Source: Clostridia bacterium (GTDB lineage Bacteria > Bacillota > Clostridia > UBA1381). Taken from it: a stretch of DNA of 23,534 nt. Shown here piece by piece: positions 15,370 to 22,135 of the stretch. Position numbers and translations under genes: made by a program. The notes under the pieces were generated by a model. The model made no database searches. It saw only the letters and a program-made list of their open reading frames with translations, and was not told where the DNA came from. Every line of letters begins with the position of its first letter. Within the stretch, counting starts at the first letter, position 1. The DNA lies in assembly GCA_900751885.1 (NCBI GenBank), contig CAADTH010000014.1, positions 1 to 23,534 on the forward strand. The letters run 5' to 3'.

Positions 15370-16881
15370 TTATTTCATCAACACACAGATTGTTTCGCTG
15401 TCAATTCTCTTCAGAACCCGATATCCGTTCTTTGCATCGCTTGCAGTTGCGATTCCTTCCTCATTGCTTGTACAATATCCGTTTACCTGGCAGGTACCGT
15501 CATCGCGAACCATCAATTTTCCCATCATACCGACCGCATCCCATTCAGGGCGCTTGGAACGCGGAATATACGCTCTCTCCGCCTGATACTCCGGATTAAC
15601 CTTTAACACATAATCGCGCCGTACTCCGCCGTCTGTATTCTTTAACGGAGTCTCTACATACTCATACTCTGCACGTCCCCACTTGTCAGTTAAATACATG
15701 CCCTTCCAGACATCCTCCTGTGCGTCGCCGACGACAGACGGCGTGATGGAAACAATTCCTAAAATGTCGGTATCCTCCGCTGTGGCTTTTCGAATCTTTT
15801 CGCCGTCCAGTGCAACAAAAAATCCAACTCTATCCTCGCGGCCGCTGTTGCCGTCGAGCCATTCAAAGTATTCTGCATAGTCCGCACCATTGGAGTGGTA
15901 TGTAGCCTTCGCGTATACCCCACCGTCAAAATCGACGCGGAACGCATTGGAGCGCCGCGTGTCAGACTGACCATTTCCAATCGCAAACGCAGTAGATGTC
16001 GCGCTGTACGCTGTCTGAGAACCGCTGGTCACTTTGTTGAACAATCCCTGTGCATGGGACGCATACGCATGTGCACACGTTCCATAGCCTTCTGCATGAG
16101 TGGCAATCCCTTCGGCCTCCGTCTCATATCCTTCCGCATGCGCATATTGCTTGGTCGCGTAAGTAGCTTCTCCCTCCGCATGTGTACTATATTCCGTTGC
16201 CCTTGTCTCTTTTCCTTCTGCATGGGAACACTCTCCCGACGCCATTGTTCCTTGTCCTTCCGCATGCGCATATCTTCCGGCGGCAACTGCACGAGATCCC
16301 TCCGCATGGGAATACTCTCCCCCTGCTTCCGTGTAATCTCCCTCCGCGTGAGAACATTTCATCATTGCCTTTGTATAGTAGCCTTCCGCGTGGGAGCATT
16401 CCCCAATTGCCTCGGTTCCATCCCCCTCGGAATGCGCGCATCTGGATGCCGCCCGGGTTCCAAATCCTTCTGCATGGGTATCATTGCTCTGTGCCTGTGT
16501 GTTTTCCCCCTCTGCATGGGATGCCCATCCACTTGCTTTTGTTCCATTGCCCTCTGCATGCGCAAACGCTTTATTGGCTATTGTGTTTTCTCCTTCGGCA
16601 TGTGTCGCGTGTTCGATTGCCTGCGTATTCTTTCCCTCTGCGTGGGCGCCTTCCCAGCTTGCCTTTGTTCCATAGCCTTCCGCGTGGCATGCGTGCGCGT
16701 CTGTTGTCGTACCGATTCCTTCCGCATGGCTGGCTTCGCCGCTTGCCACATTGTTTTGTCCAAACGCGGTACTGTTTGCACCAATCACACTGCCTGCTTT
16801 TCTCGTTCCCACTGTAAAATGTGTGTCAATGATGTCACCAGTCGTGCTTGCCGGATTTTTTTTGATATTTGCTTCTGCCAT
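15370..16881 (-). CDS. phage tail protein with YadA-like repeats and Peptidase_G2-like C-terminus
   Basis: 503 residues when started at MAEANIKKNP. ATGs at 16902 and 16887 lie in frame, but the ribosome site AAGGGAGAG is between them and 16881. After about 50 residues come 17 repeats of 14 residues with the core S/A-HAEG-x-x-T-x-A (residues 52-290), which fold as a left-handed beta-roll in YadA-like trimers. The last part (NAFRVDFDGGVYAKATYHSN, GADYAEYFEWLDG, GIVSITPSVVGDAQEDVWKG) matches Peptidase_G2, an intramolecular chaperone of trimeric tail spikes that may cut itself off after folding. The same upstream block is found before the other fibre gene. It is likely a receptor-binding fibre or spike. 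It lies between two dockerin protein genes rather than in a phage late operon. Confidence 0.8.
   Translation of the reverse strand: MAEANIKKNPASTTGDIIDTHFTVGTRKAGSVIGANSTAFGQNNVASGEASHAEGIGTTTDAHACHAEGYGTKASWEGAHAEGKNTQAIEHATHAEGENTIANKAFAHAEGNGTKASGWASHAEGENTQAQSNDTHAEGFGTRAASRCAHSEGDGTEAIGECSHAEGYYTKAMMKCSHAEGDYTEAGGEYSHAEGSRAVAAGRYAHAEGQGTMASGECSHAEGKETRATEYSTHAEGEATYATKQYAHAEGYETEAEGIATHAEGYGTCAHAYASHAQGLFNKVTSGSQTAYSATSTAFAIGNGQSDTRRSNAFRVDFDGGVYAKATYHSNGADYAEYFEWLDGNSGREDRVGFFVALDGEKIRKATAEDTDILGIVSITPSVVGDAQEDVWKGMYLTDKWGRAEYEYVETPLKNTDGGVRRDYVLKVNPEYQAERAYIPRSKRPEWDAVGMMGKLMVRDDGTCQVNGYCTSNEEGIATASDAKNGYRVLKRIDSETICVLMK
15996..16725 (-). repeat. 17 tandem 42-bp units encoding HAEG repeats
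   Basis: The DNA of the tail gene has a 42-base period that matches the 14-residue protein period. Each unit differs at third positions but keeps the codons for His-Ala-Glu-Gly. Approximate limits come from residues 52-290. Such DNA can gain or lose units by slippage. Confidence 0.75.
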
Positions 16882-17000
16882 AATCATTCTCTCCCTTTTC
16901 ATGCTTGTTATTTCAAATCAAATTCCAGCCCTGCAAACGAACCTCTTTTTTCTATGCCGCCGGCTTGCATTTTTTATCGGATAATCTCCCTAAAATTGTT
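16882..17000. repeat. copy A of the tail-fibre upstream block
   Basis: About 115 bases that match 23417-23534 closely, including AACCTCTTTTTTCTATGCCG and GATAATCTCCCTAAA. It holds the ribosome site of the fibre gene, the 20-codon ORF and the 3' end of a neighbouring gene. Similarity ends near 17000-17030. Confidence 0.8.
16908..16970 (-). CDS. conserved 20-residue ORF upstream of the YadA-like tail gene
   Basis: Peptide MQAGGIEKRGSFAGLEFDLK, ending 27 bases before the fibre start. A near-identical ORF lies at 23444-23506 before the second fibre gene. The four amino acid differences (F/V, L/V, E/D, K/R) are conservative, which hints at coding. In this copy the 3' end of the gene that once came before it has lost its stop by a 4-base difference. 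Confidence 0.4.
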   Translation of the reverse strand: MQAGGIEKRGSFAGLEFDLK

Positions 17001-17159
17001 CTTTGCAGTACGCTCTCCTTTGATTCACCCCTATTCTACCGCAAAGACATATCCTCGTTTTTGCACGATTTTTGTATAAAAAAATATGATTTTGGGTGTT
17101 TTTCCATTAATTTTTCACTATATACCTCAATTAAATTTTTAGCAGAATATTTTTATACA

Positions 17160-17192
17160 AAAACAGAGCAGAGAATTTCTCTGCTCTGTTTT
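17160..17192. terminator. terminator after the PPC-dockerin gene
   Basis: A perfect 15-bp stem AAAACAGAGCAGAGA / TCTCTGCTCTGTTTT with loop ATT, six bases after the stop at 17199. On the minus strand it ends in TTTTTG. Confidence 0.85.
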
Positions 17193-17198
17193 CCTTCC

Positions 17199-18422
17199 TC
17201 AAATAAAAATTGCCGTTTTCCCTGCCGGAAACTCTGTAATTGTCCATAAGAGATAGTCTTGTATTAGATTCACATCATCTATGGTGACTTTTCCATCCCC
17301 ATTCACATCCGCTATTATCTGCTGCTGCTCCGTCAGCAAATCAAGTCCATTCAAATGCTGTCCCAGTCTAGCCAAATCAGCACCATTTACCTCTCCATTC
17401 AAGTCAGCATCACCGTATAAATGCCACGTTAAGGAGGACGGCGATTGCCACGGTTTATTATAATAAAGAACGCAAACCTTTCCTATTGGTAGCTCATCCA
17501 TCAGAGATAACAAATAATCACGCATGATATTAATATCAAGTTCTGTAACCTCACCATCGCCATTAACATCTGCTATTGTAAGCTGCTCCTGGGTCAACGG
17601 GTATAATCCATTCAAATGCTGAATGATTGCAGTTACGTCAGCACCATTGACTTCCCCATTTCCATCAACATCACCATATAGCTGTAATTTTACTGCGCGC
17701 TCTACCCAGTCACTATATATACCAGATGTAGAACTCTTCATCCGTGCCTTGATATTGTATGTTTTGGGATCAGTGATTTTGTTATCATGCAATATGCATG
17801 TATTTCCTGAAGGTGTAAAGAGTTCATTATTAATCATAACTTGACTACCAGTCGGATATCTGACTGGCATTTCCCATGCTAAAGTGTATGACGAATCTTT
17901 GTATTGTAAATTAACATCTTCACATGTTTCCTTAATCGTTAATGGATAGGTAATCGTTTCAGAACAATCACTGCCACGGGAATATATCTGAACCATATAT
18001 GTGTCGCCAGCATATATATCCAATTTGGTACTGACCCCGTCTAAATCCACAGGATAGTAGCAATCATCCTCTACATAATATAAATCCATAACAAATCTTA
18101 CAGGGGTATATTGTTCATTCGGATAAATCGGGAAAGTAACTGTAGCAGTTCCATCTTGTGTAAAAGTCACTTTGTAATAATCTTGTTCACGTGGCTGGTC
18201 AATGGTTCCTGTAATTTTTATTGGAGTATCATAGCTAGAAACTGTAATAGGATAAGCATGTTCACTATCATTATTCGGCTCATATATATCCCCTGAGCTG
18301 CTCAAAAACGACGCGCTGTCCTGCTCCACAGATATCCCTGCCGCTGATGCTATGCTTCCCAATAGCATGACACTGCTGCAAACGAGTACAATCAGTTTTG
18401 CCAGAATACTTTGTTTTTTCAT
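17199..18422 (-). CDS. secreted PPC-domain protein with tandem dockerins
   Basis: 407 residues from MKKQSILAKLIVLVCSSVML, with a signal peptide ending near SIASAA. The ATG at 18446 is in frame, but AAAGGAGATG lies between the two starts, so 18422 is preferred. A PPC-like domain spans about 45-165 (IYEPNNDSEHAYPI, then REQDYYKVTFTQDGTATVTF). Next is an Ig/FN3-like domain (170-247, ending KSSTSGIYSDWVERA) and two dockerins: DVDGNGEVNGAD with DVNGDGEVTELD, and DADLNGEVNGAD with DVNGDGKVTIDD. All keep the Ca-binding D-x-D/N-x-D/N...D pattern. The linker (LYYNKPWQSPSSLTWHLYGD) and end (TEFPAGKTAIFI) mirror those of the protease. No catalytic domain is visible, so it may be a structural or binding component of the same complex. 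Confidence 0.8.
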   Translation of the reverse strand: MKKQSILAKLIVLVCSSVMLLGSIASAAGISVEQDSASFLSSSGDIYEPNNDSEHAYPITVSSYDTPIKITGTIDQPREQDYYKVTFTQDGTATVTFPIYPNEQYTPVRFVMDLYYVEDDCYYPVDLDGVSTKLDIYAGDTYMVQIYSRGSDCSETITYPLTIKETCEDVNLQYKDSSYTLAWEMPVRYPTGSQVMINNELFTPSGNTCILHDNKITDPKTYNIKARMKSSTSGIYSDWVERAVKLQLYGDVDGNGEVNGADVTAIIQHLNGLYPLTQEQLTIADVNGDGEVTELDINIMRDYLLSLMDELPIGKVCVLYYNKPWQSPSSLTWHLYGDADLNGEVNGADLARLGQHLNGLDLLTEQQQIIADVNGDGKVTIDDVNLIQDYLLWTITEFPAGKTAIFI

Positions 18423-18508
18423 GGTAACATCTCCTTTTCGTCTCACAGTCGTATGTGTAGCTTTGTCCCTTCACCTCCCACAAAACTACTATTTTTTTAT
18501 TTTTATAC

Positions 18509-18537
18509 ATTTTATCACGTATATACAAATATTTCAA
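18509..18537 (-). promoter_or_regulatory. promoter for the PPC-dockerin gene
   Basis: Minus strand: TTGAAA (18532-18537), a 17-base spacer, TAAAAT (18509-18514). The leader to the ATG at 18422 is about 80 bases. Confidence 0.65.
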
Positions 18538-18656
18538 TATAATTTTACATATTTTATATACTTTTTACTATTTATTTCTATTATTATATTTTCTATGGCT
18601 TGCTATGAAAAATGTGAAAAATTCATACTCAAACAGGAAAAATTGTATATTCAAAT

Positions 18657-18691
18657 AAAAAATAAGAGACAATTTTTGTCTCTTATTTTTT
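18657..18691. terminator. terminator next to the CRISPR array
   Basis: AAAAAATAAGAGACAA pairs with TTGTCTCTTATTTTTT around TTT. It is about 30 bases beyond the last (degenerate) repeat, so it probably ends the array transcript. It also shields the PPC-dockerin promoter from read-through. Confidence 0.8.
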
Positions 18692-18719
18692 ATCTTGCAA
18701 TCAATTTATTATGTCACCT

Positions 18720-19340
18720 ATTTTAAGTCGTGCCCCCATCCGGGTGCGACGACATTCGACTGCATCAACTATCTTCTATACCTTCATTTCAACTCACGCC
18801 GCCCTCACAGGCGGCGACACTATCGGATTGGAAACGCGGAAGATGTCAACCAATTTCAACTCACGCCGCCCTCACAGGCGGCGACAAACAAGGACAAGGG
18901 GTACAGGTAACAGGCGATAATTTCAACTCACGCACCCACACGGGTGCGACAATGACTTAACATTATTTAGACCATTAAAAAGTGATATTTCAACTCACGC
19001 ACCCACACGGGTGCGACCTCTTCAATGCGTCGTTCAACTGCGCAGAGGTAGATTTCAACTCACGCACCCACACGGGTGCGACGTTTGTACAGCCGTTTTC
19101 GGACGGTGTTATGCATTTCAACTCACGCACCCACACGGGTGCGACTAGAGGATATCCATAAGGGAGACCCTCTACGCCAATTTCAACTCACGCACCCACA
19201 CGGGTGCGACTTTCATATTGTTTACAGATGGAAATTGGTATATTATTTCAACTCACGCACCCACACGGGTGCGACATCACATCGATTCCAAGCAATGACA
19301 TCTGTTTTCATTTCAACTCACGCACCCACACGGGTGCGAC
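18720..19340 (-). CRISPR. CRISPR array, type I-C-like, 10 repeats and 9 spacers, two repeat types
   Basis: In the transcribed (minus) sense the main repeat starts GTCGCACCC and ends GTGAGTTGAAAT, 31 bases, with a 7-bp stem and 4-base loop; this resembles type I-C repeats. Starts on the plus strand: 18720, 18786, 18853, 18920, 18987, 19052, 19115, 19180, 19245, 19310. Spacers are 35, 34, 34, 36, 34, 32, 34, 34 and 34 bases. The copy at 18720 differs at seven positions, as expected for the leader-distal end. The copies at 18786 and 18853 are 33 bases with a different stem (CGCCGCC/GGCGGCG) and a 6-base loop. No cas gene occurs in the window, so processing would depend on genes elsewhere. No spacer match to the window was noticed by eye. 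Confidence 0.95.
18786..18885 (-). repeat. two variant 33-base CRISPR repeats inside the array
   Basis: The repeats at 18786-18818 and 18853-18885 are identical to each other and share only the outer ends with the other repeats (14 bases at one end). Both stem arms differ in a matched way. Main-type repeats lie on both sides, as the degenerate copy 18720-18750 is closer to the main type. Confidence 0.85.
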
Positions 19341-19388
19341 GGCAAAAACAGAGAAATCTTTTCCATCTTCCCTGTTTTGATTGGTTAT

Positions 19389-19417
19389 ATTATACAACAC
19401 AATTCACTATTTTTCAA
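19389..19417 (-). promoter_or_regulatory. CRISPR leader promoter
   Basis: Minus strand: TTGAAA (19412-19417), a 17-base spacer, TATAAT (19389-19394), so transcription would begin about 40 bases before the first repeat at 19340. The surrounding 19341-19460 is AT-rich like a leader. Confidence 0.75.
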
Positions 19418-19464
19418 GTACTTCCTTTTATTTCTCTGAAATTTTATGTTTTCCATCCAAATAT

Positions 19465-19513
19465 CAGGTGCGAATCCCCCAGGCATTTCATGTTCACTTG
19501 GGGTTCGCACCTG
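19465..19513. repeat. long hairpin at the outer end of the CRISPR leader
   Basis: CAGGTGCGAATCCCC pairs with GGGGTTCGCACCTG with a single bulged base and a loop of about 20 bases. The arm holds GGTGCGA, as the repeat does. It could be a leader element or the terminator of a former cas operon. It is not a tRNA: no acceptor or anticodon arm can be drawn. Confidence 0.65.
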
Positions 19514-19642
19514 TATAGATTCCCTTCCATCATTCTATGTCCATGTACTTTACCAGAACATATACTCCATTTTTCGTAACCTGTCACCACATTTTCATTG
19601 CAGTTTTATGGAGAGTAACGGTTTTCTTTCACCGCTTTTATG

Positions 19643-19680
19643 TGTTATCTGCGTCAGCAGATACAAGCCTTTTTCTTTTT
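19643..19680 (+). terminator. weak terminator-like hairpin
   Basis: TGTTATCTGC and GCAGATACA pair with one bulge around GTCA, followed by AGCCTTTTTCTTTTT. No gene is seen that it would end. The region 19514-19793 shows no other supported feature. Confidence 0.35.
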
Positions 19681-19802
19681 AAAAATTTTATACTTCCTAC
19701 CTCATTTTTACATTTTTCTCTTGGCAATACAAATACTTTGCTATAATATAAATTTAGTAGGTTGTATGATGAATCATTCAGCTGTTTCCATAAATCTATA
19801 TA

Positions 19803-19835
19803 AAAGCCCTATGCCATTTGGTATGGGCTTTTTCA
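19803..19835 (+). terminator. hairpin with T run
   Basis: AAAGCCC-ATGCC and GGTATGGGCTTT pair with one bulged T and one G-U around ATTT, followed by TTTTTC. A possible promoter (TTGGCA ... TATAAT, near 19720-19746) lies upstream, so a short untranslated or very small transcript between them is possible. Confidence 0.5.
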
Positions 19836-20000
19836 GAGCATAAAACAGTCGAGCAATTGAAGCAAGCCTTCCGCGCATTTGCGAGCGTAAAAAATTTACC
19901 CCAGAAACAACAAAAAGCGGTCTTAAACCGCTTCATAGACAAAATTATTGACCGATACTCCGAAGGGCTTTCTCATCAGAATCAGAATCAATCCCCATGA
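19818..20000 (+). CDS. short ORF of unknown origin, possibly a gene remnant
   Basis: A 60-codon frame, only with a TTG start, reads like a helical, charged protein (SEHKTVEQLKQAFRAFASVK, then AVLNRFIDKIIDRYSEG). It has no ribosome site and its 5' end lies in a hairpin. The composition suggests a true protein fragment, perhaps the C-terminus of a recombinase-like gene, but no family is recognised. On the other strand a frame (about 19945-20035; FMGIDSDSDEKALRSIGQ) competes with it. Confidence 0.3.
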   Translation: MVWAFSEHKTVEQLKQAFRAFASVKNLPQKQQKAVLNRFIDKIIDRYSEGLSHQNQNQSP

Positions 20001-20009
20001 AATCAGCCC

Positions 20010-20237
20010 TTACGAATTTTCGGATATTGTTGGCGGAGAAGGGTCGACCTGACCTGCAGATGGTCCAATCCAAATTGCTTCGCTCCATAGCTTTCGCTTT
20101 GCATAGTCATCTAGAAATCCAGGCGCCTGAACCCTACCTGTCGCAACTGCCTCATAGAGCCACGTCTCATAAACAGGCTGGCAAAAATCGTTCGCAAACC
20201 ATTCCCTCTTTGTTCGAAACCCCTGCCATGCCCCCAT
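20010..20237 (-). pseudogene. 3' fragment of a lambda-type phage portal gene
   Basis: The frame reads EWFANDFCQPVYETWLYEAV, ATGRVQAPGFLDD and AIWIGPSAGQVDP, a pattern typical of the C-terminal part of portal proteins of the lambda gpB family (PF05136). The portal is the dodecameric gate through which DNA is packed. About 60-70 residues remain of a protein of about 500. The 5' end joins the cut large terminase gene and the 3' end stops soon after GQVDP in unrelated sequence. It is non-functional. Confidence 0.65.
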
Positions 20238-21412
20238 CCTGCCACTTCATATTCCAGCCTATCGTCCTGTGTATCAATCCCACACGTCAAAAAAAGAACT
20301 CCCTCCGGAAGCTCTTCCTCATATTCCTCCTGCCGCCGCAAAAGAAAGGTTTCATCCTCAATTTCTCCACGGTCCTCAAAACTCTCTCCAAGAACCGTAT
20401 TGTAAAACGTCTTGAACATTTCGGGATCGTCCTTACTGTCAAGATACTCTCTCACCAAATCATTCCATCTGGTGAATACTGAATAAAACGCATTGATGTG
20501 AAAGCTTCGTACCCTCTTATTTTCCGGCTTCTCTGCCTGCCACTGTGCCGGCTGGCGTTTGATTGTGTACTCATCAAACTCTTCCATGCACGCCGGACAC
20601 CGCCACTTGACATCCGATACTGTATATAATTTCTTCCCGTTGTATTCTTCCTTTTCATAATCAAACCGCAAGTCCTCCAAACGGATAGAGAAATATCCGC
20701 CGCAATGCGGACATTCATGCGCCCAATTTTCTCGGCTTCCCTTTTCATACTCAAACTCAATTCGGCTTGCCCCCTTGATGGTAGGCGTGGATGTATAGAT
20801 GAGCTTTCGATTGGCAAATGTAGTCGCTCTCTTTTCCACCAGCTTAATCGGGTCTCCCTCTGTTCCTGCACTGTCAGGAAAGCGGTCAACCTCATCACAA
20901 AATACAATCCGGATGGGTTTACTTGCAAGTCCTGCCGGACTGTTCGCACCACCGATTGTCAAAAATCCGCCGTCAAACGTCTTCATCAGGATAGTATTGT
21001 CGCTATCGCGCGTCTTGGTTTCTAACACCTTATCTCGCAAAACCTTTGTACTGGTAATCATGGGTGCAATGCGCTGCTTTGAGTACTCCATTGCTGTTTG
21101 GATTGTTGGCTGAACCAATATCATGGGGCATGGATCGACATCAATGTAATAGCCCATGATATTGTTTATAATCTCTGATTTTCCAATCTGTGCAGAAGAA
21201 CATACCACCACCTTCTCACATTTTGGGTCGTTCACCGCGTCCATGATTTCTCTTTGATATGGTATTCTGTCTGTGTTCCACCGCCCTGGCTCCGCAGAGC
21301 TTCCCGACGACAATACCCTGTTTTCGTCCGCCCATTCTGATACGGTTATTTTTTTTGGTGGGCGGACATTGTTTAATGCGCTGGAAAACACCTCATACAT
21401 CCGCTTCTTCAT
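20111..21412 (-). pseudogene. terL: phage terminase large subunit, GpA family, C-terminally truncated
   Basis: Start MKKRMYEVFSSALNNVRPPK at 21412, with GAGGAGGATATGG before it, overlapping the small subunit gene. The ATPase part is present: Walker A-like CSSAQIGKSEIINNIMG, Walker B-like RIVFCDEVDRFPDSAGTEGD, STPTIKG, and a zinc-like pair CPHCGGYF with RCPACMEEF. The nuclease region begins (FLTCGIDTQDDRLEYEVAGW) but after AGWG the sequence no longer fits and the frame ends 28 residues later. GpA proteins are usually about 600 residues; this is 433. A deletion has joined it near 20224-20237 to a portal fragment in another frame. The enzyme cannot cut DNA as it stands. Confidence 0.8.
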
Positions 21413-21884
21413 CCATATCCTCCTCAAATAATTCAGGATTATATTCTGACAGCTCGACAAGTGCTTCTCTTAAATCAACATCGATTATTTCTGCAATTTC
21501 ATTGATATTCTTTCGCCCAACCACTTCACCTGCAATTTTAGAGGGCAGAGACAACACTTTATTGCGAAAGACAAGAACCATTCTGTTAAGGCAGCTCTGT
21601 ACCTCTTCCGCTTCTAAAAGCTCTCTTTTCATCTTTCTCAGCTTTAAATGCGTGACCTCCATCTTCAGTTTCTCATGCTCCGCCTGTACATCACGAAGAT
21701 TCTTTGTCGCTTCCGGACACAGCTTCTTTGTGTAGTACTCCTCAATCGCCTTTTGTGCATTCAGCCCTTTCTTTGTCCCACGAGTGATAACACCGTCGGA
21801 AATGAGCTGCTGTACACGCCGGACAGATATTCCCAAAAGGTGTGCCAAATGTGTCTGTGTTATGTACTCTATTTCCTCTGTCAT
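21393..21884 (-). CDS. terS: phage terminase small subunit-like protein
   Basis: 163 residues from MTEEIEYITQTHLAHLLGIS, after GCAGGTGATAAC; the in-frame ATG at 21950 has no such signal. An N-terminal winged-helix/HTH (TQTHLAHLLGISVRRVQQLI) fits Nu1-type small subunits that recognise the packaging site. It is followed by a long charged helix (ATKNLRDVQAEHEKLKMEVT) and an acidic C-terminus (FEEDMDEEADV). It overlaps the large subunit start by 20 bases. Confidence 0.75.
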   Translation of the reverse strand: MTEEIEYITQTHLAHLLGISVRRVQQLISDGVITRGTKKGLNAQKAIEEYYTKKLCPEATKNLRDVQAEHEKLKMEVTHLKLRKMKRELLEAEEVQSCLNRMVLVFRNKVLSLPSKIAGEVVGRKNINEIAEIIDVDLREALVELSEYNPELFEEDMDEEADV

Positions 21885-21905
21885 GTTATCACCTGCCTTT
21901 TTCAA

Positions 21906-21939
21906 ATTACGAAATCCAAACACCACTCCACTTCGTAAT
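21906..21939. repeat. inverted repeat upstream of the small terminase gene
   Basis: ATTACGAA (21906-21913) and TTCGTAAT (21932-21939) form a perfect 8-base dyad with an 18-base gap. In cos phages the packaging site lies just upstream of this gene, so it could be a small-subunit binding site. The rest of 21940-22100 shows no supported feature. Confidence 0.4.
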
Positions 21940-22105
21940 TTTTCTCCCATTTTTATAATTGCCGTTTATTGTAGAAATTTTTTATGCTGTGCTGACTGCG
22001 TACGAAATGACTTTTTTATTTTTTGCACCTAACCAAATATCGGGCTCATCCTGAACCGCAAGAGATTTTTTTCTCTGGAAGTACCTCTGGAAAGATGTGC
22101 ATAGA

Positions 22106-22129
22106 AAAAGCACCCCGAAAGGTGCTTTT
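22106..22129 (-). terminator. terminator after the second tail fibre gene
   Basis: AAAAGCACC and GGTGCTTTT pair around CCGAAA, six bases after the fibre stop. It matches the hairpin after the first fibre gene in its core and position. Confidence 0.75.
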
Positions 22130-22135
22130 AAGATT

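Noticed and set aside
15370..17000. Diversity-generating retroelement acting on the tail genes
   Set aside because: No reverse transcriptase or template repeat was seen.
15895..17079. 394-codon plus-strand open frame rich in Cys, Arg and Leu
   Set aside because: It lies opposite the YadA-like tail gene; its periodic pattern is a shadow of the 42-bp units, and it lacks a ribosome site.
18720..19340. Spacers that target the prophages in this window
   Set aside because: Reading by eye found only chance matches of about nine bases, so no self-targeting is claimed.
19465..19513. tRNA-like look of GGTGCGAATCCCC
   Set aside because: Only one hairpin can be drawn; no acceptor stem, D-arm or anticodon arm fits.
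18711..19579. Several open frames with repeating FNSRTHTGAT or ISTHAPTRVR motifs
   Set aside because: They are translations of CRISPR repeats, a well-known false gene signal.
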